Counted from the first letter of the stretch, positions 28,633 to 36,926 are shown. The stretch is DNA of 37,020 bases from Hellea sp. (GCA_020630275.1 JAHDBU010000007.1:1-37020); one strand, 5' to 3'. Numbers and translations: made by a program. The notes: generated by a model from the sequence alone, not told the origin.

Positions 28633-29706
28633 ATGTCACATAATTCATTCGGACATTTATTCAAATTTACGACCTGGGGCGAAAGTCACGGCCCAGCGAT
28701 CGGGTGCGTCGTCGATGGTTGCCCACCCGGTATTGAATTGTCTGAAAACGACATCCAGCCCTTCATGGATGCGCGCAAACCCGGCACGAGCCGGTTCGTC
28801 ACTCAGCGTAAGGAACCTGATCAGGTTAAAATATTGTCTGGCGTTTTTGAAGGTAAAACCACAGGCACGCCGATCAGTCTGCTGATCGAAAACAAGGATC
28901 AGCGCAGTAAAGACTATTCAGAAATCAAGAACCGTTACCGTCCTGGCCATGCGGATTACACATATGATGCCAAATACGGCATTCGCGATTACCGGGGCGG
29001 CGGACGTTCTAGCGCCCGCGAAACGGCTAACAGGGTCGCCGCCGGGGCCATTGCTCGCAAAATATTAGGTAACGATGTTGTTATAAGAGGCGCTGTCACC
29101 CAGATCGGGACATCCATAATTGATGGGGATCATTGGGACTGGGATCAAGTCAGCCAGAACCCGTTTTGGTGCCCCGACGCCAAAGCTGCCAAAGCGTGGG
29201 AAAACTATCTGGACGAAGTTCGTAAATCGGGGAATTCTATCGGAGCGATTGTCGAAGTCCAGGCCGAAGGCGTACCCGCTGGTTGGGGTGCGCCTGTTTA
29301 TGGAAAGCTGGACAGTGAAATCGCAAACGGCCTAATGTCCATTAATGCCGCCAAAGGGGTTGAAATCGGCGCGGGCTTTGCAAGTGCTGGTTATACAGGT
29401 GTGGAGAATGCCGACGAAATGCGTATAAAAGATGGCACACCGACATTCCTGTCCAATAATTCAGGGGGCATTCTGGGCGGCATCTCTAATGGAGATACGA
29501 TCGTCGCCCGCATGGCCATCAAACCGACCTCATCAATACTGACCGAGGTTAGGTCCATTAATTCAAAAGGGGAAGAAATTGATGTACGCACCAAAGGCCG
29601 TCATGACCCTTGTGTGGGCATTCGCGCGGTTCCGGTTGCCGAGGCTATGTTAGCTTGTGTCTTAGCAGATCATAAACTTCGCCATCGCGGCCAGACCGGA
29701 AACTAA
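28633..29706 (+). CDS. aroC: Chorismate synthase
   Basis: A 357-residue FMN-dependent enzyme converting EPSP to chorismate, the last common step of aromatic amino acid synthesis. All three signatures are intact: [18 protein letters not shown] near the N-terminus, the central [16 protein letters not shown] with RxAAGAIA, and [17 protein letters not shown] near the C-terminus. Length is normal. There is no ribosome site before the ATG. A TATAGA (28619-28624) ends eight bases before it, hinting at a leaderless transcript like the one proposed for the EAL gene. The alpha/beta hydrolase starts one base after its stop. Confidence 0.97.
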   Translation: MSHNSFGHLFKFTTWGESHGPAIGCVVDGCPPGIELSENDIQPFMDARKPGTSRFVTQRKEPDQVKILSGVFEGKTTGTPISLLIENKDQRSKDYSEIKNRYRPGHADYTYDAKYGIRDYRGGGRSSARETANRVAAGAIARKILGNDVVIRGAVTQIGTSIIDGDHWDWDQVSQNPFWCPDAKAAKAWENYLDEVRKSGNSIGAIVEVQAEGVPAGWGAPVYGKLDSEIANGLMSINAAKGVEIGAGFASAGYTGVENADEMRIKDGTPTFLSNNSGGILGGISNGDTIVARMAIKPTSSILTEVRSINSKGEEIDVRTKGRHDPCVGIRAVPVAEAMLACVLADHKLRHRGQTGN

Positions 29707-29707
29707 T

Positions 29708-30751
29708 ATGCTGTTCACGAAATTCGCACTCATGGGCAAAAACCTGTCAAAATATGACCGGAACTGGCCAGTCACATTTGAAACAGATCCCAATTCCGAA
29801 GGCGCCGAAGCGGTTAAAGCCTATCTTATCGAAAACTTTCTGAAACCCGCTTCCAGCGGTGGGTCCGCCATGGACAAGCTGCGCGCCAAACGTGAGCGTT
29901 TTGAGCGTAATGGACATAACCGGGATTTCGGTGTTGAGTTTCGCGGCGACGTTGTAGAGTTTGCCGGACAAAACGTTTCCGGCGAATGGGCTATTGCCAA
30001 GGGTGCGCATCCAGATCGACGCATCCTTTATTTACACGGCGGCGCATTCACCGTTGGCAGCGCAATAAGTCATCGTTCGATAACGAGCAACTTATCTAAG
30101 AAAACCGGGTGTTCAGTCTTTGCCCCTAATTACAGGCTAATGCCGGAAAATCGACGCATAGATGGCATAGAAGACTGCCAATACGCTTATCGATGGATCA
30201 TTGGTAACGGTCCTAATGGACCAGGTGATCTTGAAAAGTTGGCTATTATCGGAGACTCGGCCGGTGGGAATTTGACTTTGGTCATGAGTCAATGGGCTAG
30301 AGATAATGATGTCCGTGCAGCTGACGCAATAGTTGGTATTTCGGCAGCAACAGACAGTGTGTTTACTAGCCCTTCGATCAAAAATAATTTCGAGACCGAC
30401 ATTATGCTTCAACCTTTGGTAAAGCCATTAATGAAGGTGCCTCTGCCGGTCCTCGCCTGGTTGTCCTGGTCCAATCTTAAAATAAAACCCAAGGACCCTA
30501 TTGTATCCCCTTTGCGTGGAGATTTATCTAATCTGCCGCCGACACTTTTACACGCTAGCGCCCATGAAATGGTTTTTGATGACAGCGTTCGGTATGTGGC
30601 AAAAGCCCAGGAATCCGGCACGGTGGCCACCCTGCAAAGCTGGTCGCATCTTTGTCATGTCTGGCATATATTTGACGAAATGCTCCCTGAAGCGCATGCG
30701 GCTTTGGATGAAATAGCCAGATTTTTAGCCCAATACGGCTTAAAAGGCTAA
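29708..30751 (+). CDS. Alpha/beta hydrolase, HSL-type esterase family
   Basis: A 347-residue hydrolase of the hormone-sensitive-lipase class. The oxyanion-hole motif HGGAF lies near residue 110. The nucleophile Ser184 sits in GDSAGG. The acid/base residues are expected in the C-terminal part, around SAHEMVFDDS and HLCHVWHIFDE. An N-terminal helical cap of about 90 residues precedes the core. There is no signal peptide, so it is probably cytoplasmic or membrane-associated. It starts one base after aroC and is therefore likely co-transcribed with it, although no metabolic link to chorismate is known. The substrate, short-chain esters or lipids, cannot be told. Confidence 0.9.
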   Translation: MLFTKFALMGKNLSKYDRNWPVTFETDPNSEGAEAVKAYLIENFLKPASSGGSAMDKLRAKRERFERNGHNRDFGVEFRGDVVEFAGQNVSGEWAIAKGAHPDRRILYLHGGAFTVGSAISHRSITSNLSKKTGCSVFAPNYRLMPENRRIDGIEDCQYAYRWIIGNGPNGPGDLEKLAIIGDSAGGNLTLVMSQWARDNDVRAADAIVGISAATDSVFTSPSIKNNFETDIMLQPLVKPLMKVPLPVLAWLSWSNLKIKPKDPIVSPLRGDLSNLPPTLLHASAHEMVFDDSVRYVAKAQESGTVATLQSWSHLCHVWHIFDEMLPEAHAALDEIARFLAQYGLKG

Positions 30752-30881
30752 AACGACCCAAATCCTGTCATGTTCCTGAACCGAATATGAATTTGCAGCT
30801 CAGACAAGCTTCAGAGACGATTCCCTAAACAGCTCCCATACGGATTGGAAAGGCCGATCCGAGAGACGAAAGGAGCTAACA

Positions 30882-31673
30882 ATGAAAACGACGTTCTCTC
30901 GCAAAAAAACAATGGCCGCCCTCTTACTGGCCGCGGCGACAGTCGGACTTCCGACGACCTCATACGCTGACCCGGCTAAATCTCACCGTTATCAGGATTG
31001 TAAAGAAGCCGACCGCGAAGGTCAGTTAATCGGCGGTCTTGTGGGCGCAGTTGCCGGCGGAGTCGCCGGACGTGAAATTGCCGGACGAGGCGACCGAACC
31101 GAAGGCGCGGCTATTGGCGCTGCCGTTGGCGCCCTGGCAGGTGCGACAATAGCTGACAAAGACTGTAGAAACCCTTATCGAAGAACCAACAACTATGACC
31201 GACGCGGAAGCTACGGTTATAATAACACCTATTATCGCGGTGATACCTATCGCACCGGTGGTAATTATGGATATCGTTCAGGCCCTAGCCCGCGCGGCGT
31301 CGCCAGAGGTAATCCTCATGTCCATGGTCACCGTATCCACGGTTCCCGCTGGGGCTTTAGCAACCGTCACCGCGATTGGCGCCGGAATGAAACCCTTAAA
31401 GAGCGTATTAAGTGGGAAATGGAAGAACTGCGGCGTGAACGTGAGTACCTGATCGACAAGCGTCGTTACGTTCGTTACGATCGGGATCTGGACCGCCGCT
31501 TGCGTCGAATCGGCGACGAGTTGGACCACCTAAAGCGCGAGCTTAGATATGTGAAAAAAGGTCTGACCTACCGAGATTATGACCGGATTCGGTACAGAAC
31601 GAATGATCGTTACTATGACCGCGACTACCGCGACTACCGGAGAGATAATTACTACTACAAAACCAAAAGGTAG
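30882..31673 (+). CDS. Secreted glycine-zipper protein with Arg/Tyr-rich coil
   Basis: A 263-residue exported protein. Signal peptide 1-29 (cleavage near SYA-D). A glycine zipper spans residues about 47-92 (GGLVGAVAGG, then GAAIGAAVGALAGA), flanked by Cys40 and Cys95. A Tyr/Arg/Asn-rich low-complexity linker follows. Then come a strongly charged helical coil (about 165-225, with ELRRERE and RRLRRIGDELDHLKRELR) and a Tyr/Asp/Arg tail. The zipper resembles the 17-kDa surface antigen and Rick_17kDa / Gly-zipper_2TM class of outer-membrane-associated proteins. A canonical AAGGAG site precedes the ATG. A strong terminator follows. It is the first of three tandem proteins of this kind. Confidence 0.85.
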   Translation: MKTTFSRKKTMAALLLAAATVGLPTTSYADPAKSHRYQDCKEADREGQLIGGLVGAVAGGVAGREIAGRGDRTEGAAIGAAVGALAGATIADKDCRNPYRRTNNYDRRGSYGYNNTYYRGDTYRTGGNYGYRSGPSPRGVARGNPHVHGHRIHGSRWGFSNRHRDWRRNETLKERIKWEMEELRREREYLIDKRRYVRYDRDLDRRLRRIGDELDHLKRELRYVKKGLTYRDYDRIRYRTNDRYYDRDYRDYRRDNYYYKTKR

Positions 31674-31698
31674 AATTTTTCCCCTGTAAAATGAATTC

Positions 31699-31722
31699 AG
31701 CCCGGCTTCGCCGGGCTTTTTT
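31699..31722 (+). terminator. Intrinsic terminator after the first glycine-zipper gene
   Basis: An 8-bp perfect stem (AGCCCGGC / GCCGGGCT, 31699-31706 and 31710-31717) closes a 3-base TTC loop and runs into a T-tract ending at 31722. It lies 25 bp after the stop codon. Confidence 0.9.
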
Positions 31723-31818
31723 CGTTCTACTGTATAACGTCATTTACATACTTTTTTAGGGCCTTCATGATATCCGTCGAGATCGGGGGAGCCGATTTTA
31801 CATAATAAAAACACTGGC

Positions 31819-31831
31819 ATGCAAATTGCAT
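31819..31831. promoter_or_regulatory. Palindrome ahead of the hexad-repeat gene
   Basis: ATGCAA-A-TTGCAT is a perfect 6-bp inverted repeat around one base, 39 bp before the ATG at 31871. It is a plausible operator, but no matching promoter elements stand out. The 197-bp gap holding it otherwise contains only the terminator of the upstream gene. Confidence 0.35.
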
Positions 31832-31870
31832 ACCCTTTGAAAAATGTTAGGCGAATAGGAGCTAATTGCC

Positions 31871-33412
31871 ATGAAACGTTACATGTTAAGCGCTGCTGCG
31901 GCAGCACTGCTTGTCGTACCGACGACAGCACATGCCCAGTTCTCGGGCATAGATACTGAGGAAGCGCTAGGTGCCGTCATAGGGGCCGGTATCGGTGGAG
32001 CAATTGGCTCCAACTTAGCCGCCGGAGATGTTCAACAAGAAGGTACAGCCGTTGGTGCGGTTGTCGGGGGACTTCTCGGCGCAGGTATCGGACACAAACT
32101 ATCTGGGTCTTCCCGTTACGGCGGTCACAGTGGTGGGCACTATGGTGGACATCACGGTGGCGGACACTATAGCGGCCATGCTGGCCACGGCGGTGCCGCT
32201 TATGGTGGGGCCTCACGTTACGGATCATACGGGTATCAAAGTGGCGGATATGCCCATGGTGGTGCCGTTTCACACGGCGGTGGCTATGTTGCCGCTCCGC
32301 CTCCAATGCCTGCACCAACTGTGCACGGTGGCGGTTTTGTCCAGCAAAGTGTCACAACAGCTCCAGCCTACCGGACTGTTACAGTACACCGCCCTGTCAC
32401 GACGACCCAAAGCGTCACAGAGATGCAGCCTCACACTGAAATGGTCCCAGTAACGGTTCAAAAACCTGAGGCAGTACAACGTGCTGTTACGGTCATGAAG
32501 CCTGTTACGACAATGAAACCGGTTCAAACCATGAAGCCTGTTACCGTGATGAAACCTGTTCAAACTATGAAACCAGTTGAGGTTATGAAGCCCGTTGAGG
32601 TTATGAAACCTGTTCAGACCATGAAACCTGTGACTGTCATGAAGCCAGTTGAGGTTATGAAACCTATTCAGACTATGAAACCTGTTACGGTTATGAAGCC
32701 TGTTGAAGTCATGAAGCCTGTCACCAAACAGCGCACTGTGACGAAGCAGCGTCCGGTTACCAAAACCAAAGAAGTCACTGTGATGAAAGAAGTCAAAGTG
32801 ATGAAGCCGGTGACTGTCATGAAGGAATTCATCGAAATGCAGCCGCATACAGAAGTCCAGACATATACAGACTACGAATCATACACTGATTACGAATCAT
32901 ATACGGATATGGAACGCGCGACAGAAATGCAGCCGCACACAGAAATGCAGCCGCACACCGAAATGCAGCGCGCGACAGAGATGCAGCCACATACCGAAAT
33001 GCAGCCGCACACTGAAATGCAACGCACAACGGAAATGCAACGCACAACAGAGATGCAGCCGCATACAGAGATGCAGCCACATACTGAAATGCAGCCGCAT
33101 ACAGAGATGCAGCCACATACTGAAATGCAGCCGCACACAGAGTACAAGACTGAAACAGTCATGAAATCTGTGACAGAATTGAAACCGCAAACTGTTATGA
33201 AGCCTGTAACTGTTCAAAAACAGGTTACAACCATGCAGCCACAGACAGTTACAGAGCCTGTCGGTAATGTGGTCATTGGTGGATCAGGTCCTAATGTTGT
33301 AGGCGGTGGCCTGCGTGGCATGGCACCAACTGGTCACACTGGTGGCGGCGTCTATTGCTACTCTGGCAGCAATGTCCGTTACGACAGTTGGGGTAATAAG
33401 GTTAAGTGCTAG
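31871..33412 (+). CDS. Secreted glycine-zipper protein with 50-unit hexapeptide repeat domain
   Basis: A 513-residue exported protein. Signal peptide 1-22 (AHA-QF). Glycine zipper about 33-75, including GSNLAAGDVQQEGTA. Gly/His/Tyr-rich region 82-140, then a Pro/Ala linker. Residues 167-466 are 50 consecutive six-residue units without a single break in phase. A basic block of MKPVxV/T units (about hexads 7-26) passes into an acidic, Met/His-rich block of MQPHTE, MQRATE and YESYTD units (hexads 27-43), then mixed units. A short C-terminal domain has Cys496 and Cys513, possibly a disulfide. The alternating pattern suggests beta structure. AGGAG lies nine bases before the ATG and a strong terminator follows. 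I know no function for it; structural, surface or metal-binding roles are inference. Confidence 0.88.
   Translation: MKRYMLSAAAAALLVVPTTAHAQFSGIDTEEALGAVIGAGIGGAIGSNLAAGDVQQEGTAVGAVVGGLLGAGIGHKLSGSSRYGGHSGGHYGGHHGGGHYSGHAGHGGAAYGGASRYGSYGYQSGGYAHGGAVSHGGGYVAAPPPMPAPTVHGGGFVQQSVTTAPAYRTVTVHRPVTTTQSVTEMQPHTEMVPVTVQKPEAVQRAVTVMKPVTTMKPVQTMKPVTVMKPVQTMKPVEVMKPVEVMKPVQTMKPVTVMKPVEVMKPIQTMKPVTVMKPVEVMKPVTKQRTVTKQRPVTKTKEVTVMKEVKVMKPVTVMKEFIEMQPHTEVQTYTDYESYTDYESYTDMERATEMQPHTEMQPHTEMQRATEMQPHTEMQPHTEMQRTTEMQRTTEMQPHTEMQPHTEMQPHTEMQPHTEMQPHTEYKTETVMKSVTELKPQTVMKPVTVQKQVTTMQPQTVTEPVGNVVIGGSGPNVVGGGLRGMAPTGHTGGGVYCYSGSNVRYDSWGNKVKC
32369..33268 (+). repeat. In-frame 18-bp repeat array (50 hexapeptide units)
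   Basis: Fifty consecutive 18-bp units, exactly 900 bp, encode residues 167-466 of the secreted protein. Units 8-20 and several later ones read MKPV plus two variable residues; eleven units read MQPHTE. Synonymous codons vary between units (for example PHTE as ccgcacacagaa, ccacataccgaa, ccgcatacagag). So the protein sequence has been maintained while the DNA has diverged. A higher-order 54-bp unit (QT-TV-EV triplets) is seen in the first block. Confidence 0.95.
33053..33124 (+). repeat. Exact 36-bp tandem duplication inside the hexad array
   Basis: Bases 33053-33088 and 33089-33124 are identical, each encoding MQPHTE twice with alternating codon choices. The identity of silent positions marks this as the most recent expansion of the array. 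Confidence 0.95.
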
Positions 33413-33432
33413 TCAGCCCGAAATTCTGAAAC

Positions 33433-33460
33433 AAAGCGGCCCTTCGGGGCCGCTTTTTTT
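33433..33460 (+). terminator. Intrinsic terminator after the hexad-repeat gene
   Basis: A 10-bp perfect stem (AAAGCGGCCC / GGGCCGCTTT) around a stable TTCG tetraloop (33443-33446) is followed by a T-tract to 33460. It begins 20 bp after the stop. Confidence 0.93.
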
Positions 33461-33492
33461 ATGTGACTCAAGTCTTTGATTTTCTGAAAAGG

Positions 33493-33506
33493 TTAATGCA
33501 TATTAA
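33493..33506. promoter_or_regulatory. Palindrome upstream of the third glycine-zipper gene
   Basis: TTAAT-GCAT-ATTAA is a perfect 5-bp inverted repeat with a self-complementary centre, 70 bp before the ATG. A TTGATT (33476-33481) and CATATT/TATTAA overlapping the palindrome could form a weak promoter. It also reads TTAA-N6-TTAA, one base short of CtrA spacing. Confidence 0.3.
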
Positions 33507-33576
33507 TAGTTGCGGACAAACAGGAGGGCTGGGGACGCGCGCCTGTCAGTTTAAAATTGTTTCTAGGAGAAACCAT

Positions 33577-34209
33577 ATGAAGTTTAAAATTGGATATGTA
33601 TTAGGCGCTGCGGCACTTATGGCAGCTGCTCCTATTACGGCCTCGGCCCATGATAATGGTTACCACCATCGTCATCAAAGTAATGATGGCAGCCGCCTTT
33701 TAGGCGCTGCGATTGGTGCCGTTGCTGGTGGCGTATTAGGTTCAAACCTGGCAGCTGGTGATGTGCAGCAAGAAGGCACAGCTTTAGGCGCAGTTCTGGG
33801 TGGTGTTGCCGGTTACGCCATTGCTGGCGGCGGCGGCAGCAACTATTACGGCGGCAACTACTATAATGGCGGTTATTATGGCGGTGGATATTCCGGCGGT
33901 TATTACAACACATCCTACCCGTCTTACAGCTATAGTTATCCGCAATATAGCTATCCAAGCCATAGCTACAGCTACCCAACCACATACCGGACGACAACAA
34001 GTTACCACTCCTACCCAAGCTATAGCGGCAGCTACTACTCGCGGCCATATTATGGCGGCTCATATTATAGCCGTCCATCGATCAATATAAGCCTGGGAAC
34101 TGGCAGCTATTATCGACCACGCTATTATGGATCACGTTTCTTTGGTTCCAGCCTGCGTAATCGTCATCATCATAGACGTCGTCATCACCACCGTAGACGT
34201 CATCACTAA
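33577..34209 (+). CDS. Secreted glycine-zipper protein with Tyr/Gly-rich body and His/Arg tail
   Basis: A 210-residue exported protein. Signal peptide 1-23 (ASA-HD). A short His-rich start to the mature chain (HDNGYHHRHQ) is followed by a glycine zipper (about 37-85) containing GSNLAAGDVQQEGTA, identical over 15 residues to the preceding gene's zipper. The body is Tyr/Gly/Ser/Pro-rich (YYGG, YPSYSYSYP), like adhesive or amyloid-type low-complexity sequence. The last 17 residues (194-210) are almost only His and Arg. ATG 33577 has AGGAG seven bases upstream; the open frame back to 33463 has no signal peptide at its start. The gene follows a terminator and ends in one. It may bind metals or polyanions through the tail; this is inference. 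Confidence 0.87.
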   Translation: MKFKIGYVLGAAALMAAAPITASAHDNGYHHRHQSNDGSRLLGAAIGAVAGGVLGSNLAAGDVQQEGTALGAVLGGVAGYAIAGGGGSNYYGGNYYNGGYYGGGYSGGYYNTSYPSYSYSYPQYSYPSHSYSYPTTYRTTTSYHSYPSYSGSYYSRPYYGGSYYSRPSINISLGTGSYYRPRYYGSRFFGSSLRNRHHHRRRHHHRRRHH

Positions 34210-34219
34210 GATATGCTTC

Positions 34220-34246
34220 AAGCCCGGTTTATCCGGGCTTTTTTTT
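34220..34246 (+). terminator. Intrinsic terminator after the third glycine-zipper gene
   Basis: An 8-bp stem (AAGCCCGG / CCGGGCTT) with a 5-base loop (TTTAT) runs into eight T residues ending at 34246. It separates this gene from the convergent tlyA. On the minus strand no T-tract follows, so it acts on the + strand. Confidence 0.9.
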
Positions 34247-34252
34247 GAACGC

Positions 34253-34981
34253 TTACTTTTTGGCGTGTAGGAGAAATTCCTGATTGCCGTCACCGCCTTT
34301 AATGGGCGAATTATCTGTCGCAACAACGGTCCACCCTTGGGACGACACCCAGTTCGCTACCTGCTCGAGAGAGGCTAGAGCCATCATCGGGTCTTTTACC
34401 AATCCGCCGCGACCGATATTATCTTTCCCGACCTCGAATTGAGGCTTGACTAAGGTCACCAGGTCGGAACCTATAGGTACAATTGACATGGGTGTCCCCA
34501 AGACTTTGGTAGCAGAAATAAAACTGGCGTCGCATACAATCAAAGTCGGCAATGGATCAAACTGCTCCGCTGTCAATTTTCGGGCGTCCGTCGCTTCCAT
34601 AGAGATGATCCGGTCATCACCTTTGAGCTTGGCATGCAGCTGATCCCGCCCTACATCAACCGCGTATATTTTCGCGGCACCGCATGCTAAAAGAACTTCT
34701 GTAAATCCACCTGTTGAGGCTCCAACATCCAGGCAAATACGGCCCTCGGTCTCGACATCAAAAACATTGAGGGCATGATCCAGTTTCAAACCGCCTCTGG
34801 AAACCCAAGGGTGTTCCTGCTCTGCTTTGACGACAGAATTTTCAAACACTTTTTGGGAGGCTTTTCGGGCAACCGCTCCATCAATACAGACCAGCCCAGC
34901 TTTGATGGCCGATGCGGCGCGAGCACGACTGTCAAAGTATCCATTGTCGACAAGAAAACTATCGAGACGGGTTGAGCTCAA
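34253..34981 (-). CDS. tlyA: TlyA-type 16S/23S rRNA 2'-O-methyltransferase
   Basis: A 242-residue protein with an N-terminal S4 RNA-binding domain (residues 4-60; RLDSFLVDNGYFDSRARAA) and a C-terminal FtsJ-like methyltransferase domain with motif I LDVGASTGGF from residue 84. The catalytic K-D-K-E set is visible as Lys66 (RGGLKLDHAL), Asp151 (CDASFIS), Lys179 (LVKPQFE) and Glu235 (GNQEFLL). The family methylates ribosomal RNA riboses, affecting ribosome function and capreomycin sensitivity in mycobacteria. The start is a TTG two bases after the dxs stop, with no clear ribosome site, so translation probably depends on coupling to dxs. Confidence 0.94.
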   Translation of the reverse strand: MSSTRLDSFLVDNGYFDSRARAASAIKAGLVCIDGAVARKASQKVFENSVVKAEQEHPWVSRGGLKLDHALNVFDVETEGRICLDVGASTGGFTEVLLACGAAKIYAVDVGRDQLHAKLKGDDRIISMEATDARKLTAEQFDPLPTLIVCDASFISATKVLGTPMSIVPIGSDLVTLVKPQFEVGKDNIGRGGLVKDPMMALASLEQVANWVSSQGWTVVATDNSPIKGGDGNQEFLLHAKK

Positions 34982-34983
34982 GC

Positions 34984-36897
34984 TTAAGCCAACTGGCTTT
35001 GGGTTTCAAAACCCTGAAGGTTCAAAACTTTAAACACCTCTTCGACGATCGCGTCTGAATGCAGGCCTGCCTGCTCATACATTTTGGCGGGCTTGTCTTG
35101 ATCAATAAACGTGTCAGGCAGCACCATGGTTCGCACCTTGAGCCCGTAATCCAGACGTCCAGCCTTGGCCAGCTCCTGCAAAACATAGGCCCCAAAACCA
35201 CCTACGGATCCTTCTTCAATGGTAATCAGAACTTCATGCTCGTCGGCCAAACGTCCTACCAGATCCATATCCAATGGCTTGGCAAAGCGTGCATCAGCTA
35301 CGGTCGCTGAAAGCCCCAGCGTATCCAATTGCTCTGCCGCTTTCATGGCTTCACCCAAACGGGTGCCGTAGGACAAAATAGCAATTCGGGTTCCCTCGCG
35401 CAGAATACGACCTTTGCCGATCTCCAGCGGTTGCGGGTCCTCAGGAATAGAAATGCCTGTCGCCTCGCCGCGTGCATAGCGGAAAGCAATAGGGCCGCTG
35501 TCGTGCTGTGCCGCCGTGACGACCATGCGTGCGAGCTCGACCTCGTCCGCTGCGGCCATGACGACGAAATTCGGCAGGCATCCTAGATACGCAATATCAA
35601 AGGCGCCAGCATGAGTTGGCCCATCTGCACCGACAAGACCGGCCCGGTCCATGGCAAAGCGAACCGGCAGGTTCTGGATCGCTACATCATGGACGACCTG
35701 ATCATAGGCCCTTTGCAGAAAGGTAGAATAAATCGCAGCAAAGGGTCGGTAGCCATCTGCTGCCAATCCGGCGGCAAAGGTCACAGCATGTTGCTCCGCA
35801 ATACCCACGTCAAACATACGGTCTGGGAATCGTTCTTCAAACAGGTTCAGCCCCGTCCCGCTAGGCATAGCGGCTGTGATACCAACAATTCTGTCGTCCT
35901 TTTCGGCTTGCTTGATCAGCTGATCCGCAAACACCCGAGTATAAGTGGGCGCGTTAGCTTTTGCCTTGCTTTGGACGCCGGTGACAACATTGAATTTAGA
36001 CACACCGTGATACTTGTCGGCTGAATTTTCCGCTGGCGCATATCCTTTACCCTTTTGCGTAACAACATGAACGAGCACCGGGCCGTCTTTCATGTTTTTG
36101 ACGTTCTCGAGTACAGGCAATAGATGATCAAGGTCATGACCGTCGACAGGGCCCACGTAGTAGAAGCCCAACTCCTCAAACCACGTACCACCTGTGACCA
36201 TGCCCCGGCTATATTCCTCGGCTTTGCGGGCCGTATTCTTGATTTTGCGTGGTGCGTCTTCGACAATTTTTTTGGCAAAGCCGCGAACCGCCTGATAGCC
36301 TGCAGATGAAACCATCTTAGCCAGCAGTGCGCTCATCGCACCAACAGGAGGCGCGATGGACATATCATTATCATTGAGAATAACGATCATACGGGAGTCA
36401 GACGCACCAGCATTATTCATGGCCTCGTAAGCCATCCCAGCTGTTATAGCTCCATCACCAATGACAGACACGATATGATTATCACCTCCGGATAAATCTC
36501 GCGCTGAGGCAAATCCCATCCCAGCTGAAATGGAGGTAGATGAGTGTGCGGCGCCGAAGGGATCATATTCGCTCTCTGCACGCTTGGTAAAGCCAGACAA
36601 ACCGCCGCCCTGACGGAGGGTTCGAATGCGATCACGGCGGCCAGTCAAAACCTTGTGCGGATAACATTGATGACCCACATCCCATATCAACTTATCGTCC
36701 GGCGTATTAAATACGTGGTGGATCGCCACCGTAAGCTCAACGACACCCAGTCCAGCCCCCAGATGACCTCCGGTTACAGAGACAGCGTCAATAACTTCTG
36801 TGCGCAGTTCGTCGGCCAGCTGTTTGAGCTGGTCCCGATCGAAATCTCGCATATCGGCTGGGTATTTGACGGTATCCAGTAATGGCGTTTTGCTCAT
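34984..36897 (-). CDS. dxs: 1-Deoxy-D-xylulose-5-phosphate synthase
   Basis: A 637-residue thiamine-diphosphate enzyme that condenses pyruvate with glyceraldehyde 3-phosphate, the entry step of the MEP isoprenoid pathway. It shows [15 protein letters not shown], the ThDP motif [16 protein letters not shown] (near residue 147), NDNDMSI, the central transketolase domain with [18 protein letters not shown], and a complete C-terminal domain. Length is standard. It lies 29 bp after the ispA-type gene and is coupled to tlyA, the common alphaproteobacterial order. Confidence 0.98.
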   Translation of the reverse strand: MSKTPLLDTVKYPADMRDFDRDQLKQLADELRTEVIDAVSVTGGHLGAGLGVVELTVAIHHVFNTPDDKLIWDVGHQCYPHKVLTGRRDRIRTLRQGGGLSGFTKRAESEYDPFGAAHSSTSISAGMGFASARDLSGGDNHIVSVIGDGAITAGMAYEAMNNAGASDSRMIVILNDNDMSIAPPVGAMSALLAKMVSSAGYQAVRGFAKKIVEDAPRKIKNTARKAEEYSRGMVTGGTWFEELGFYYVGPVDGHDLDHLLPVLENVKNMKDGPVLVHVVTQKGKGYAPAENSADKYHGVSKFNVVTGVQSKAKANAPTYTRVFADQLIKQAEKDDRIVGITAAMPSGTGLNLFEERFPDRMFDVGIAEQHAVTFAAGLAADGYRPFAAIYSTFLQRAYDQVVHDVAIQNLPVRFAMDRAGLVGADGPTHAGAFDIAYLGCLPNFVVMAAADEVELARMVVTAAQHDSGPIAFRYARGEATGISIPEDPQPLEIGKGRILREGTRIAILSYGTRLGEAMKAAEQLDTLGLSATVADARFAKPLDMDLVGRLADEHEVLITIEEGSVGGFGAYVLQELAKAGRLDYGLKVRTMVLPDTFIDQDKPAKMYEQAGLHSDAIVEEVFKVLNLQGFETQSQLA

Positions 36898-36926
36898 GCC
36901 GCTCTCTTATTTACTGCAACGGTCGC

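Noticed and set aside
31674-31870. Possible small RNA or extra gene in the largest intergenic gap
   Set aside because: Apart from the terminator and one palindrome I see no ribosome site, no conserved-looking frame and no second terminator.
32270-33217. Several long minus-strand open frames (90-192 codons) opposite the hexad-repeat region
   Set aside because: They are shadows of the repeated + strand codons: monotonous His/Phe/Leu/Asn or Cys/Ile/Ser/Val repeats with no ribosome site. The + strand protein has a signal peptide and terminator.
32369-33268. Regular short repeats resembling a CRISPR or other non-coding repeat array
   Set aside because: The period is 18 bp, in frame, without unique spacers, inside an open frame with codon-level selection. 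It is a protein repeat.
33463-33576. Longer start for the third glycine-zipper gene
   Set aside because: It would bury the signal peptide 38 residues inside the chain; AGGAG directly precedes ATG 33577.
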